Assembly: GCA_018806985.1 (NCBI GenBank)
Contig: JADANN010000120.1
Span: forward strand, 496,001-560,000
DNA: 64,000 nucleotides
Source: Angiostrongylus vasorum
Lineage: Eukaryota; Nematoda; Chromadorea; Rhabditida; Metastrongylidae
Reading direction: 5' to 3'
Position numbers and translations under genes: made by a program. Positions 20,345 to 32,467 of the stretch are shown in pieces; positions within the stretch are counted from its first letter, which is position 1, and every line of letters starts with the position of its first letter. A model generated the notes under the pieces. The model was not told the DNA's origin and did no database searches. It saw only the letters and a program-made list of their open reading frames with translations.

Positions 20345-22980
20345 ATTACCGCGAAAAAACCTAACTATCGACTCGATAGCCTTCCTGATGTGTGTGCGCT
20401 AGACTTCCGTGAGAACGATTAGCTAACGGGTGCTTTTCACCGATTGTCGGCAAGATATATCACGTGTCCGATCCCCCTCACTTTTTCTCACACAGGAGAG
20501 ATTCTTTGATGTATAAGCGTCTGTCTTGGTCATAATTTTGAGTTCACTCTCTTTTTAGCGTGGTAGGGTTCTTCCAAAATCGCCCTTTCGACAGTGTGTC
20601 CACAATACTAATTTATCTCGCATCATGCATATGTAATATCCAACCACATGCAGTGTATTGGGGGAGCGGTAACCATAAAGATGGAAGGTTACACGTGGAG
20701 CCAGTCGTTCTCTCTTTCTGTGAGCTCAACAGGCTGCTCATATCTTTCTTCTCTACTATGGATATAACCCGTCAATCATGTTCATTTCTGGACTCAAACA
20801 CATAAATTTAGAGAAATCTTTCCATCGAGTGAGAACGGTGCATCAAAGTGTTATCTAATTTCAATGGACGTCATTTTCGTAAGATTTAGGCGAGGTTCAA
20901 TTTTTTTTGAGGCACTGTTGAAATCTGCCACCATTCGTTTTACGTTACTTGTGGTCAAGGCTGTAAAACTTGTCCTCTTTTCCTAATATTCATAAGCAGA
21001 ATTCTTCGGAAAAACAGAAGAGACTGCTTTAAGTTGGTCCGGTGCTGTGATCATGTTTAAAGGGTAGTTCTTGTGCACTAACCGTCAGCCCAAAACTTGC
21101 TCATGGATCCGAGTTTTAGACATGCTTGACTTTATCGAGCATAGAGAATTCTCCGATGCAACCCGTCTTTGTTGTAATTAAATGATCATCTTAACTTTAC
21201 GCAACATTCCATACAGTTCTCGGTGCGAGCTTTCGGTGGCTGTAATTACGATAGCATATGTTTACTTCTCCATGATGGTTTAAAAGTAAAATGAGTTTGT
21301 ACAGCGTAGTTTTTAATCAAAGGGCTTCCCTTGTGGTCAGATACTTTAATTTTTTTGTTAAGATGGCTTCACCGTATCCCAATTGAAAAAGAATTTCGAT
21401 CTCATGGATACCTAATTTACTTAGAAGTGAAGATTTTTTTGTGTACGGGACATCGATAGTTGGAATAGTACGCTAACATGGGTTGGAGAATGACTCATCA
21501 TCCTTTAATCACATTTCTTTCTTACACAGTACAGTACCTTTACTAATGTAAAGATGTCTTGCACATAATAACTCGTCTAATGAGACATTAAACACAAGCA
21601 GGAAATGCATAGCGAAAAATAGAATACAGTAATCAGTGACGCCTAACATGGCGTGGTGATCAAGACACCTACTGTCAATCATTCTACGCAGTTGGGTTTC
21701 CTTTTATTCTGGCTGCGTGCCATTTAGAATAACGATTGTCGTTAACGTCAAATGGGGAATGAACTGACACACCATCCCACTGCATTATGGTTCGCGAGTA
21801 CCTGAAATTACAGTAACCTCAGTTCCAGTAACTGCAAGGTGAATACAGATTCAGGACGTGAGATCCTCTCTCACCCATGCCGGAGTGGTTCATAGATTCG
21901 TCTACTAGTAATAATATCCGTACATTCGTGGGGCGCATACGATTATGCATTGGAGGATCGGCCGTACCCTTCAAGATTCAGCTAAAAAATTACAGTCTCG
22001 TGGCTGAGGAGAGAATGTCATATGGGAAACGAATGTTCCGACGATGCGGAACTCAAAGAACAGCATCCCACTTGACAAACTGACAAACGCTTTACTCGAA
22101 TTACTATTTGATGGAATAATAGTTGATATAGCTGACTATTATGCGAAGAATATTTATAGTTCTGTGTTTAAATGGATTAATTAAAAATAGATGTGGACCC
22201 AAAACGATTTTTCCCCGTATCATATGTTCTAATGATATTCATTACCTCTTTTGTTTTAAAATTATTTCGAATAGAGTACTCGTCTTTCACGTCTTTTTCT
22301 CAAAAGAGTCGGTTGAGATGTTTCACCTATTTTTCGAGGCGACCGTTGTGAATGATGGGGGTTTACGAAGATGTTCCCCAAAAAGGAACAATGCTATGGA
22401 AGAGATTTCTACTCTTTCCTTACCACGTTAGTTCGGCTCGCCTACGGAAGATAAAAACAGTGATGATAGAGCTTCTGAGAAATTCTGTCCAAGGAAAACG
22501 ATCGATGATTGCACACAGAATAAATTCAGAGAGTGAAAACGACACAGAAAGGACAAGTTTGCCCGAAAATAATAAAATAAAATAAAAATAAGACAAAGGA
22601 AGCCATAAGAAAAAGTTGGTTGTACGAACACAGAGGCCACTTCGCCTTCGTAATAATCAGCGGACCCTTTGGAATGACATATCTTTGTTATCCCACGTAG
22701 AAGGTCTCTAGTAGGAGTCACTGGTTCATATCATGAAAAACGTCGGATATTTATGGACAGATATGATACTCCAATGGCCCCCTAAAGGTGAAAATCTTTC
22801 CAAAAATGGTGAATGTGGCGAAAAAATACGAACCTATGTGTTTGTCTATTATACGAAACAAATCACTAGCTGTAGTTTCGTTGAAAAAAAACGGTCGATA
22901 TTCATTGCACTAAGTCTTTTTTGTGGTAAAACCACCTCGAAAGGTATATTAAGAAGCACGCTTGTGACCTCGATGATAGC
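20345..22980. other. No confident gene
   Basis: Contains several open frames of 68-97 codons (20,559-20,805 +, 21,877-22,083 +, 22,141-22,431 +, 22,428-22,721 -). They are hydrophobic or low-complexity and unsupported by paired splice sites. A tRNA-like stretch with a B-box-like GTCCGATCCCC lies near 20,460-20,475. Confidence 0.4.
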
Positions 22981-22988
22981 TAACGTAC

Positions 22989-23191
22989 CATTTCGGCCAA
23001 TCCTGTGGCGCGTATCGAGCCAGGTATCCTTGCTTAATTTTGGTGCCTGGGTGAGGATTTGCATACGCTAGTAGTGCCTCATCGTAGTGATATGTCTGCC
23101 TTTTAAAACGATGAACGATAGCGCCATTGCCGAGAAGAATTGCTGAAAGATTTTTTACAACAGCATTATCCCGAGCGGAATATTCAAGCAT
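22989..23191 (-). CDS. Exon of an unrecognised gene
   Basis: Starts with ATG at 23,191 (or after the acceptor AATCTTTCAG with exon start 23,142) and is open to a strong donor ATG|GTACGT at 22,989. The encoded segment (MLEYSARDNAV..., GNGAIVHRFKR, YHYDEALLAYANPHPGT, QDWPKW) has balanced composition and looks coding. Neighbouring exons were not resolved and no domain is recognised. Confidence 0.4.
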
Positions 23192-23194
23192 TTT

Positions 23195-23935
23195 TCCAGC
23201 TTTTAGTTATTTACGGGATTCCTGAGATCGTTGTGTTCTTGCCACAGACAATATTTTTTTATATCATACGATAGTAGGGAAAAGTGGTCTTTTTACACCA
23301 ACAAAAGAATACTTGTGATAATTACGCAAATAGAAGAGAGTAAGTAAAGTATTACGCAATAATAATGCTCGTCCTTGAACTAAATCCAAACCTAGTGTTT
23401 ACACCACTCTTACAGATTTTAATCGGTGAGTGAACGAAATCGCGACTGATTTGCTGTGAAATATTTGTTTGACGTCAAGTTAAAAGTTGTCGAAGTGGAT
23501 CACCTGAGAAGACAAGAAGTCCAATGCGCAGCATTTCTTTGCTGATTCGGGCCAGTCGGTCCGACTTGACAGCTGATCACCGACTCCGTAGACGACTGAT
23601 CGATCTCCGCGCGGAAAACGCGCATGAGCTGCTCGTCCGCCCGCCTCAGTCCCGTTTAGCTACTAGGGTCGCCCGCGGATGCTGCATAATTGGAATCAGC
23701 TCATGACCTGATTTCTCCACTCCCCTCTACCATCACCATCCTTCGAATGAGATCGTAGCGCAATTTCTTGTCGCATGTGGGAGACGATCAGAAAAAAATT
23801 TTACAATCTGACGTAAGAGTAGAAGAGATGATACGCGAAACGAAAGGCTGACAGGAATTTACAACCCATGGGTGTGCATCTTTCCTTCCTCTCTGGCGAC
23901 CTCATTATTTACCGCAATATGACTGCGAACAGCTT
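23195..23935. other. No gene; GC-rich block at 23,530-23,700
   Basis: The GC-rich block is open for 60 codons on + (Arg/Leu-rich), probably compositional. Otherwise AT-rich with no exon signal. Confidence 0.4.
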
Positions 23936-23937
23936 TC

Positions 23938-25075
23938 ACGAGATCGTGTAGCCTTGTCGAGCTTCTTTTTCTATGGATATATTAGGAAGTAGACGAAACA
24001 GATGCATATTTGTGCTGCAGTTTCGATAACAGTCCGATAAGATTCTTACGTAAGGAAAGTCCACTCCCCGGTCGTCGAGCGCTGATAAAATTTCAATCGT
24101 TCCGACGTTGCCAAACGCCTTTTCATATTTGACAAAGGCAGGACTAGGAAAAGGTGGTATTCCTGGCAAATTTCAATGACCCTAGTTGCGGTTTGGATGT
24201 GGTCTATGCAGCAAAATCCTTGCCGGAATCATGCTTGCTCAACAAGAAGTGCCTTATCCAACGCCCTTGAAATGCACATCAGGGTGACCATCGCGAACAG
24301 CTTGTAGAACAAGCAAATCGTAGGTTAGTCACAAAGAACCACTCACAACATTAGAGGAAAAGATGCGAAGTGGTTTTTTCTTCAGCGGAGATGTAGAGCT
24401 TCGAGACGAGATTTGTGGTGAAAAAAATGATCAGTGTCGAACTTTTTCCGTTATCAACTAAGCAAAATATTGTTGCAGTCCCATCTTCGTTTATCATACC
24501 TGACAATGAGACCTTAAGTTCTTATGAAACCCGATGGAACTCCTTCACAATTGTCCATTTTTGCTTCCAACAACTTTTTTTGTGTTTACCTATATACGTC
24601 TCCCCTACAAAGATCTGTTACATCTGGCATTTTTTTTTCAGCTATGTTAGGTCCATAACACTAACATCAAGCTTCAGTGTTCTTCTTGCTGATGATGGAG
24701 ATGAAGCCTGAAGTCCTTGTTTCAGGAACTAAGGTGAGTTTGCCGCTAGTTTTAAGTGCTTCCACAAGCAGCTTGTAGCCTTCGGTCAGCTACTTCTTTA
24801 TCGCCCAGAGACTTGCCCTGCTCTTCTCGGCAAGAGGTCTCTTTCAGCATACAATTGATTCGACTCTTGACGCAGATAAGACGCTGATCACCTTCAGTAC
24901 AGAACGAGGGTATAACAGAGTTGCGAAAGAGACAACATCTTCTGTTTGTCGGTATGTGGTCGATCTCCGCACAAACCATGCTATTGCAAACTCGCACGCC
25001 CGTCAGAGATCTTCTCGTTCTTCGGAAAATGGATTTCCATGGGAGAAACATACTGCGTGCAGAAGTATTGTAAGA
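23938..25075 (-). pseudogene. RTE-type non-LTR retrotransposon, decayed (endonuclease end and RT)
   Basis: Minus-strand fragments in order: the end of the apurinic-type endonuclease near 25,040-24,840 (EIDHIPTNRR, PSFCTEGDQRL) and reverse transcriptase blocks near 24,260-23,940 (FRQGFCCIDHIQTATRVIE, FVKYEKAF, ILSALDDRGVD, RQGYTIS). These match the RTE clade order, in which 'EIDHI...SDHRL' ends the endonuclease and 'QAGFRKGFS..DHI' belongs to the RT. Frames are broken repeatedly and the conserved catalytic end of the RT is absent. Confidence 0.8.
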
Positions 25076-25714
25076 AGGCTTTCATTCTTCTCTCGATTTT
25101 TTTACGCCTTTAATTTTCTGTAATGCATTACTTCTTGTGGCTCTGTCTATACTCGCAATGAAGTTTCCAACAGCGAAATTATAGAAGGAGCTTTCATTGC
25201 GGATTACTTTATCCAACTGATTGTAAAAAACCTCCAGTTTTCTTTTTACCAGTTGTACATGGTGAGTAGGAGGATAATAATGACTTTGTTTTCATGTGGA
25301 TGTTGATCGCGAAGAATGACGAAGCAACATTATTGGATCTCGTATCAGGTGACCGATGGTGAGGTAGATTTTCTACAAAGCCAACTATTTCGACATTTCG
25401 CAACTGGAATCTTGAATGACAAGGGTTCTGTCATCTAATTGGCGTGTGTCGGTCCTCCAGCTTTTCGTCTTTTGCAACGCCATCACATGGAATTTGATAC
25501 AACCAACGGACTCAAGATTAAAACTGTTCTGGTGTTATATGTGAGCAGAAAGAAGCAGAGTCGATTTTGTGTTGTGGGCGTGGGTGTTTTGTTCGGTCAT
25601 AACGACGTGCTGTACAACCAGGGATTTGATCGCCTCTCACTGGTTGCTCCTCCGCTCTGCGTCGCATAATAGGAGAGCGTGCAGGGTGAGGAGTTCTGAA
25701 GTTGGTTTATCGCT

Positions 25715-25998
25715 GAGTGAGCTGTTAGTGGTCCTTGGAATTCTGAGGTTAGTCCAGCTGAAGATTTCCGCAAGTCGTAAGCACATGCACTTACCAGCCT
25801 TTTGTGGCCCACAGAGAAATTTATCACCTTGCGACTTATATGATATCAGAAAGGCGGTGATTCCTGCTACCGGTTTACTCTTAGCTGGCGTTCTGTATTA
25901 AAACGTCGGACACTTTTTTCGGCTTGAAAGACTCTGTTGGGGGAATAAGCCGGTGTCTGTGCATCGCTATCCGAAATTCAGAAACACCTGCTGCCATG
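25715..25998 (+). repeat. Repeat family C, old copy
   Basis: Aligns in order with 33,117-33,494 and 55,838-56,213: 'ggaattctgaggttag', 'tttgtggcccacagagaaatttatcacc', 'gcgactt', 'cttgaaagactctg', 'cagaaacacctgctgcca'. Most diverged of the four copies. Confidence 0.6.
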
Positions 25999-25999
25999 A

Positions 26000-26394
26000 C
26001 AAAGCAATAAAGAAGTGGGTTAAGGGCATGGAATTAATTTTCAACGCAGATGGCTTTGACATCGTTGAGAACGAGCAAAACAGCTTATTCATCAAAAATC
26101 TTTAGCTCACTGGTGTCCTCGTCTAATATGCATTCACGGTGAATCAACTCGGCCAAAGCCAGGTACCATTTACCTCTCTCACCAATAGCCGGACCTTTTT
26201 GTTGTATTTGTCTTTCTACAGCTTAGACCTGTTTTTCATCAATAAACCTTCTGTTTTTATTCCTTAAGCTTCGTCTATGTACTTGGGTGCATCCTCGTTT
26301 CTTTTGGATCTGTTGTCTGAGATGAAAACTCGCCCTCCATTCGGTCACATTTGATAAATTTGGTGAAATTTTGTCTCGCATCCGAAACCTTTTC

Positions 26395-26434
<40 letters not shown>

Positions 26435-26845
26435 TTTATATGTTTTCGTTGAAAAAAAAGAGATATATGTTTCTAAGAACTAAGTAGAGCTTCCCTAGGC
26501 GACTTCCGCCATGAAATCTGTGTTGAATAAACCATCAAATAAATACAAAGAGCGCAGCAAAATTTCTACGCGGAAAATTAAGCGGACCAAAAAGAAAATG
26601 TGTAATATCAGTCGTGAGTCAAATATGACCCTGTTCAGCAAATGTCAGTGAGTTACAGAGGAGGTCGCAGCTTGCGTGCTGCAATGAAGACAAGTGGAAG
26701 CTGGCCATAAATGACAGGTCTTCTGTATGAAGTTGCTGGAATAACCGTTTTCAGTGTTTTTCAATGCAGCTATTGCAGTTTTCTACGAAGGAAAAAGGAC
26801 TGTAGAGACACTTATTTTTAGTAAAATTTTCGCGTAACAGGTGGG
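26000..26845. other. No gene seen; TA microsatellite inside
   Basis: Short frames only. Confidence 0.5.
26396..26431 (+). repeat. (TA)18 microsatellite
   Basis: Uninterrupted TA run of 36 bases. Confidence 0.97.
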
Positions 26846-26849
26846 TGTT

Positions 26850-27165
26850 GCTAGCAAGGTGGTTAGAGAAGTTGAGCAAAACACGAACTATAGCACTCGG
26901 TTCAATCCACCTTAGTGCCAAATGGGTCTCTCATTCACTAGAGGACTATTCTAGACTTACCTGAGAAATTCCACTTCGCTGCGCAAAGGTTGATAGTTGT
27001 CTGTGGTGACGACCTGGATACATCCTGGTGCAGCTATCTCAGGCTTTCTAGTGGAACCAACGGGTAAGTGAGGCCGTCTATGAAGAAGACGAAATTCTCA
27101 AACAATAATTAAGCCCACGTGCAAATTCGAAGACTTTCGTGGGTGACGGATGCGAGAAAACAGAT
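26850..27165 (+). mobile_element. SINE family D (tRNA-derived)
   Basis: tRNA-like head with A box (TAGCAAGGTGG) and a canonical B box (GGTTCAATCC) about 45 bases apart, then the family D tail 'tatgaagaagacgaaattctcaa...' and 'gggtgacggatgcgag', shared with 33.5, 34.8 and 39.1 kb. Confidence 0.7.
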
Positions 27166-27273
27166 CAAAGGCGGAAAGTGCTGGAGATTCGTATAATATG
27201 TGATAGCTGTGTAAAAATCAAAAAGTTGTTCTATGCATTGTTGCGGTATTATGAAATTACTCGCTCTTTTATA

Positions 27274-27287
27274 TTAAGGATCAACGC
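27274..27287. repeat. 14-bp target-site duplication, left
   Basis: TTAAGGATCAACGC, repeated exactly at 32,449-32,462. Confidence 0.9.
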
Positions 27288-27369
27288 GTCGTTTTCTTGT
27301 TCAGCAATCGCGAGGTTGTTAAACAGCATACATTTACTTCCATACAAAAACACAATACAATACAACAGT

Positions 27370-27405
27370 AGCTGACGTTTCGGCAGTATCGCCTTCTTCA
27401 GAGCC
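27370..27405 (-). ncRNA. Hammerhead-ribozyme-like motif, composite left terminal repeat
   Basis: Identical core, stem I and stem II to the copy at 13,756-13,791, read on the minus strand. Confidence 0.6.
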
Positions 27406-27663
27406 TGGAAGGGTATACTGACATACAATTTACTAGGCCAAACGCTTCAATGACACTTACAAAAAGACGAAAAACTCTATGGTAATTACATGGTCAACAG
27501 CTTCTCGAAAAAAACTCACCGCTTTTTTTACGTGCCTTCCCATGAGGAAGATTAGAACAGCTGATTATGGTCGCATAAGGTTGATGATTGCACCATCCCA
27601 CATCAGAAATTGATGCGAACATACGGGGTTAGGTCGCGTATGACCTCTGGGCATTCATCCCTG

Positions 27664-30301
27664 CTATTCATTGTAGGGTTTTTGGCATTTATCCAAAAAG
27701 CCTCAAGAAGTTTTCGCGCTGGTGTTTTAGTCTCCTGCGCAAGGATATTGACTTTTACTTCAAAATCGTCCCCGCTGTGCTTTTTGTATCCTATGCGTGC
27801 CTAGTGGGGTACTTTGTCTTAGTTTTCGTTTGCCATCTAGGTGTTCTTTTATACGGATACACAAAGGCCTGCCCGTTTCGCCAATATATTCATCTCCGCA
27901 ATTATTACACGAGATCAGGTATATCGTGCCTGAACTCATGCAATCACCGTCCCTGCCGTAAGGGCAGATTACGCAATTTGTTGTTTCGCATAGACGGTCA
28001 TACAGGCGGTTACGAACTAACTGACGACGTAGAGTAGCCGGTGGTATTTCAACTATCGCTACCGATTTCTCTAGACCTGCCCTTCTTAAGCATCGTTTAA
28101 TCGCTACGCTTACTTCATCGCTAATAAAGGGCAGCATAAACGGGACTTTCTTTTTTTGGCCAAGTGTTTCGCTTGGGCGCATCGCTCTCCTTCTAAACTT
28201 ATCTCGTGGGGTTACTGTTTCGTAGCCATTGGAGATGGCTATTTGCCGAGCCAAGTCGCGCGATTCTTCCTTTAGTTCTTCGGTTGTGCACACAGAGGTG
28301 GCTGTTCGAAACATGTTTCTCACAAGCGCCCTCTTTGTGTGTGAAGGGTGGGAAGAAAGGAAGTGAACGAGGATGTTCTTGTTACTTGGCTTTCGGTACC
28401 ACTTTGTCAGGTAACCGCTACTTGATAGGCTTATCTGGACGTTTAAAAACGGAAGCCAGTCTTTTCTCGGTTTCTCCCGGGTGAACTTAATGTACTCAGA
28501 CTGCTCGTTCAATAATTCAAAGCATTTGTCCATCTCCTCCTGCGTAGAGAAGATGACAAAACAGTCATCTACATATCTGCAGTAGAGTAGTGGCCGGAGA
28601 TCGAGAGCAGGGGCTTCTATCTTAGACATGAATACAATGGCAAGGCTTGGTGCCAGTCGCTGTCCCATAGCCAACCCCCCTTATTTGCGCGAAATATTTC
28701 CCAGACCATCTGAAAATCGAGCAGTTTAGGCACTCCTTTAGGAGAGCCATTAGCTGCTGAATGGACAAGCCATGCATATTTATTCTTCCTTCATGTTTAA
28801 CAAGAAGTTCGAAGATGGCTTGCATTGCGGAGTCATTCGATACGTTGGTGTACAACGCAGTAACGTCGAAGGACTCCATCACGTACGCGTTATTAGGAGA
28901 CGCGTTACGTAGACGTTCTAGGAACATTTGGGTGTTTGTGAGGTGAGCTGGAATATGGTTAAGCAACTGGGTAAGTATTAGGCTTAAAAACCAGGTTATT
29001 CTATCCGTTGGCCCGTCTACGCAGCTGATGATGGGTCTAACCTTAAATGATGACGGATTGGTTGACGCAAGATCATCAGGTGATACCAACTTATGTGTTT
29101 TAATAAGTAGGTATAGGACGGGACATGTTGGTGTATCGATTTTAAAGTGCGAAATAACCGATGGTTTTAAACCTGCAGCCTTTGCCACACTGACCCATTG
29201 ATTGTTTAGCTTTCGGTATTGACTTTTGTATTCCTTTTCAGAGGATGGGCGATAGAGGGTAGCATCACTAAGATGTTCCTCTGTTATCTCAACATCCAGC
29301 TGGCGAGGAATAACTACGAACTCTCCCCCCTTATCACTAACAGACAATCTTATTCTTTTTGAGTTTATTAATTCTCTAATTTCTCGCATGCCACATTTTT
29401 TGTGCGGCTGTAAGGTTAGAGATAAACTTTCTATCGCGGTAGTGATTAAGGGTCTTGAGAACGCCGTCCGAAAACATGCGGAATTTTATGTCAACTCCAT
29501 CGTTAGGGTCCTGCTGTCTAAAAAACGTCTTTGGGAAAGGAGATGGTGGTAGTGATGCCGCCTCTTGATTTTTATCTTTGTTTGATGTTTCTTGCTTGGC
29601 CTGATAGCGGAGTCGATCTTGAAGCTCATAAAGGTTACATGCTATCCTACGCAGGGTCGTTTTAGAAATGGGCTGTGATGGTGCAAAAGCTTGGGCCCAA
29701 TTCTAATAGCGAGCGCGTACTCTCAGGTATTGTTATGCCCCCAATCACGGTGACCCTAGATTTTACTGGTGCATTATCAACCCTATTTTGACTATTATCA
29801 GAACCGTGAAAAATTTGTTTGCGGTAGAATTTTCTTGAAGCTGAGACATGTGAATTACCCAAAAAGATTTTCGAATTTTCGTTGTAAGGTTATTTTGGCA
29901 TTAGACCTAATAAAATCGCATATCAATATTGACCCACCAACTATTCTCGTCCAAAGGCGATCCTCCAAATACAAAGCACAAAAATGTTCCTTCGTCGCAC
30001 ACTTCTTCATTCTGGCAAACATCTCGTTCTGCTTGCTTCGTAGTGCAGCTCGAAGCAGTTCCATTTCGATGCCTCGTACTTGTTGGCTGTCCTCTGGTAG
30101 ACCGCATATCTCGTGAAGTCGCTTTCTTTTTATAAACTTTGGCACGACTCGATGTTGAAAGCAGCGGCGGAGAAAGTTGATTTGCTGTCTAGCTAAGACA
30201 ATCTTTTGTCTTAGTGACAACGCTTCCTTCACAAGTCGAAAGTATTTTGCTGGTACATCTTGTAACAGTTCCCAGGATCGACTTTCTATTAACCTCGGCA
30301 T
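27664..30301 (-). pseudogene. PLE polyprotein: reverse transcriptase with C-terminal GIY-YIG endonuclease (frame broken)
   Basis: Starts at ATG 30,301 (MPRLIESRSWELL) and ends with TAG at 27,664 (KPYNE), about 875 codons. The order is a basic N-terminal region, then RT motifs including SDKGGEFVVIP (near 29,330), LYTNV (near 28,850), AMGQRLAPS (near 28,665) and the catalytic YVDD (near 28,580). The C-terminal domain has a zinc-knuckle-like C-P-Y-G segment, CNNCGDEYIGETGR (GIY-YIG core, near 27,890) and KEH, the usual PLE layout. It reads through only if five runs are each one base shorter (near 29,862, 29,690, 29,394, 28,672, 27,781). No catalytic residue is visibly lost, so the copy is young or the breaks are base-calling artefacts. 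Confidence 0.85.
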
Positions 30302-30784
30302 TGGAATATGAATGCGTCGTTTTCTTGTTCAGCAATCGCGAGGTTGTTAAACAGCATACATTTACTTCCATACAAAAACACAATACAATACAACAGTAGC
30401 TGACGTTTCGGCAGTATCGCCTTCTTCAGAGCCTGGAAGGGTATACTGACATACAATTTACTAGGCCAAACGCTTCAATGACACTTACAAAAAAGACGAA
30501 AAAACTCTATGGTAATTACATGGTCAACAGCTTCTCGAAAAAAACTCACCGCTTTTTTTACGTGCCTTCCCATGAGGAAGATTAGAACAGCTGATTATGG
30601 TCGCATAAGGTTGATGACTGCACCATCCCACATCAGAAATTGATGCGAACATACGGGGTCAGGTCGCGTATGACCTCTGGGCATTCATCCCTGCTATTCA
30701 TTGTAGGGGTTTTTGGCATTTATCCAAAAAGCCTCAAGAAGTTTTCGCGCTGGTGTTTCTAGTCTCCTGCGCAAGGATATTGAC
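30302..30784 (-). mobile_element. PLE terminal repeat between tandem units, plus truncated upstream 3' end
   Basis: Minus strand: from 30,784 the last codons of an upstream reading frame ('ttgcgcaggagact'...), then the same ~390-bp non-coding repeat that lies at 27,288-27,663 and 32,024-32,412, leading into ATG 30,301. This shows the inserted RNA was a tandem of at least two units. Confidence 0.85.
30398..30433 (-). ncRNA. Hammerhead-ribozyme-like motif, internal terminal repeat
   Basis: Same sequence as 13,756-13,791 on the minus strand, located about 100 bases before the start codon of the PLE reading frame. Confidence 0.6.
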
Positions 30785-32023
30785 TCCTAATAACGCGTAC
30801 GTGATGGAGTCCTTTCGACGTTACTGCGTTGTACACCAACGTATCGAATGACTCCGCAATGCAAGCCATCTTCGAACTTCTTGTTAAACATGAAGGAAGA
30901 ATAAATATGCATGGCTTGTCCATTCAGCAGCTAATGGCTCTCCTAAAGGAGTGCCTAAACTGCTCGATTTTCAGATGGTCTGGGGAAATATTTCGCGCAA
31001 ATAAGGGGGGTTGGCTATGGGACAGCGACTGGCACCAAGCCTTGCCATTGTATTCATGTCTAAGATAGAAGCCCCTGCTCTCGATCTCCGGCCACTACTC
31101 TACTGCAGATATGTAGATGACTGTTTTGTCATCTTCTCTACGCAGGAGGAGATGGACAAATGCTTTGAATTATTGAACGAGCAGTCTGAGTACATTAAGT
31201 TCACCCGGGAGAAACCGAGAAAAGACTGGCTTCCGTTTTTAAACGTCCAGATAAGCCTATCAAGTAGCGGTTACCTGACAAAGTGGTACCGAAAGCCAAG
31301 TAACAAGAACATCCTCGTTCACTTCCTTTCTTCCCACCCTTCACACACAAAGAGGGCGCTTGTGAGAAACATGTTTCGAACAGCCACCTCTGTGTGCACA
31401 ACCGAAGAACTAAAGGAAGAATCGCGCGACTTGGCTCGGCAAATAGCCATCTCCAATGGCTACGAAACAGTAACCCCACGAGATAAGTTTAGAAGGAGAG
31501 CGATGCGCCCAAGCGAAACACTTGGCCAAAAAAAAAGAAAGTCCCGTTTATGCTGCCCTTTATTAGCGATGAAGTAAGCGTAGCGATTAAACGATGCTTA
31601 AGAAGGGCAGGTCTAGAGAAATCGGTAGCGATAGTTGAAATACCACCGGCTACTCTACGTCGTCAGTTAGTTCGTAACCGCCTGTATGACCGTCTATGCG
31701 AAACAACAAATTGCGTAATCTGCCCTTACGGCAGGGACGGTGATTGCATGAGTTCAGGCACGATATACCTGATCTCGTGTAATAATTGCGGAGATGAATA
31801 TATTGGCGAAACGGGCAGGCCTTTGTGTATCCGTATAAAAGAACACCTAGATGGCAAACGAAAACTAAGACAAAGTACCCCACTAGGCACGCATAGGATA
31901 CAAAAGCACAGCGGGGACGATTTTGAAGTAAAAGTCAATATCCTTGCGCAGGAGACTAAAACACCAGCGCGAAAACTTCTTGAGGCTTTTTGGATAAATG
32001 CCAAAAAACCCTACAATGAATAG
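30785..32023 (+). pseudogene. PLE RT/GIY-YIG fragment, right arm
   Basis: Begins within the RT (just before YVMESF) and continues through YVDD (near 31,110) and the endonuclease (CNNCGDEYIGETGR near 31,790) to the stop at 32,021-32,023. Compared with the left arm it has GGGG instead of GGG near 30,982, A9 instead of A7 near 31,530, A4 instead of A5 near 31,903 and A6 instead of A5 near 32,000, which shift the frame. Confidence 0.85.
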
Positions 32024-32448
32024 CAGGGATGAATGCCCAGAGGTCATACGCGACCTAACCCCGTATGTTCGCATCAATTTCTGATGTGGGATGGTGCAAT
32101 CATCAACCTTATGCGACCATAATCAGCTGTTCTAATCTTCCTCATGGGAAGGCACGTAAAAAAAGCGGTGAGTTTTTTCGAGAAGCTGTTGACCATGTAA
32201 TTACCATAGAGTTTTTCGTCTTTTTGTAAGTGTCATTGAAGCGTTTGGCCTAGTAAATTGTATGTCAGTATACCCTTCCAGGCTCTGAAGAAGGCGATAC
32301 TGCCGAAACGTCAGCTACTGTTGTATTGTATTGTGTTTTTGTATGGAAGTAAATGTATGCTGTTTAACAACCTCGCGATTGCTGAACAAGAAAACGACGC
32401 ATTCATATTCCAATGCCGAGGTTAATAGAAAGTCGATCCTGGGAACTG
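32024..32448 (+). mobile_element. PLE terminal repeat, right edge of composite
   Basis: Non-coding repeat after the stop codon, containing the hammerhead-like motif, followed by ATG at 32,413 and ~36 bases of the next reading frame, ending 'cctgggaactg' at the target duplication. Confidence 0.85.
32281..32316 (+). ncRNA. Hammerhead-ribozyme-like motif, right arm
   Basis: Identical to 13,756-13,791, including the outer CTTCCA/TGGAAG pairing. Confidence 0.6.
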
Positions 32449-32462
32449 TTAAGGATCAACGC
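32449..32462. repeat. 14-bp target-site duplication, right
   Basis: TTAAGGATCAACGC, exact partner of 27,274-27,287. Confidence 0.9.
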
Positions 32463-32467
32463 CATGA

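Larger units (their letters stand above)
27288..32448. mobile_element. Penelope-like element, head-to-head composite insertion (5,161 bp)
   Basis: Left arm (27,288-30,784) reads on the minus strand: a truncated 3' end of the reading frame, a terminal repeat, one complete reading frame, then a second terminal repeat at the outer left edge. The right arm (30,785-32,448) reads on + and holds an RT-to-endonuclease fragment, a terminal repeat and the first ~36 bases of the next unit. The arms meet at 30,784 with 2 bp of overlap (CT). About 1.6 kb of the two arms is inverted and nearly identical; the differences I noticed are mainly homopolymer lengths. Exact 14-bp duplications flank the whole, so both arms arrived in one event. 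The pattern fits target-primed reverse transcription of a tandem transcript with twin priming. Confidence 0.9.

Noticed and set aside
22141..22431. 96-codon ATG frame beginning with a hydrophobic stretch
   Set aside because: Low-complexity AT-driven composition and no splice or motif support.
26850..26925. Possible functional tRNA gene
   Set aside because: Good A and B boxes, but flanked by a SINE D tail and not foldable by eye into a full cloverleaf; treated as a SINE head.
28206..28484. 92-codon + frame, repeated on - at 31,201-31,479
   Set aside because: Antisense shadow of the PLE reverse transcriptase; it repeats because the element is inverted.
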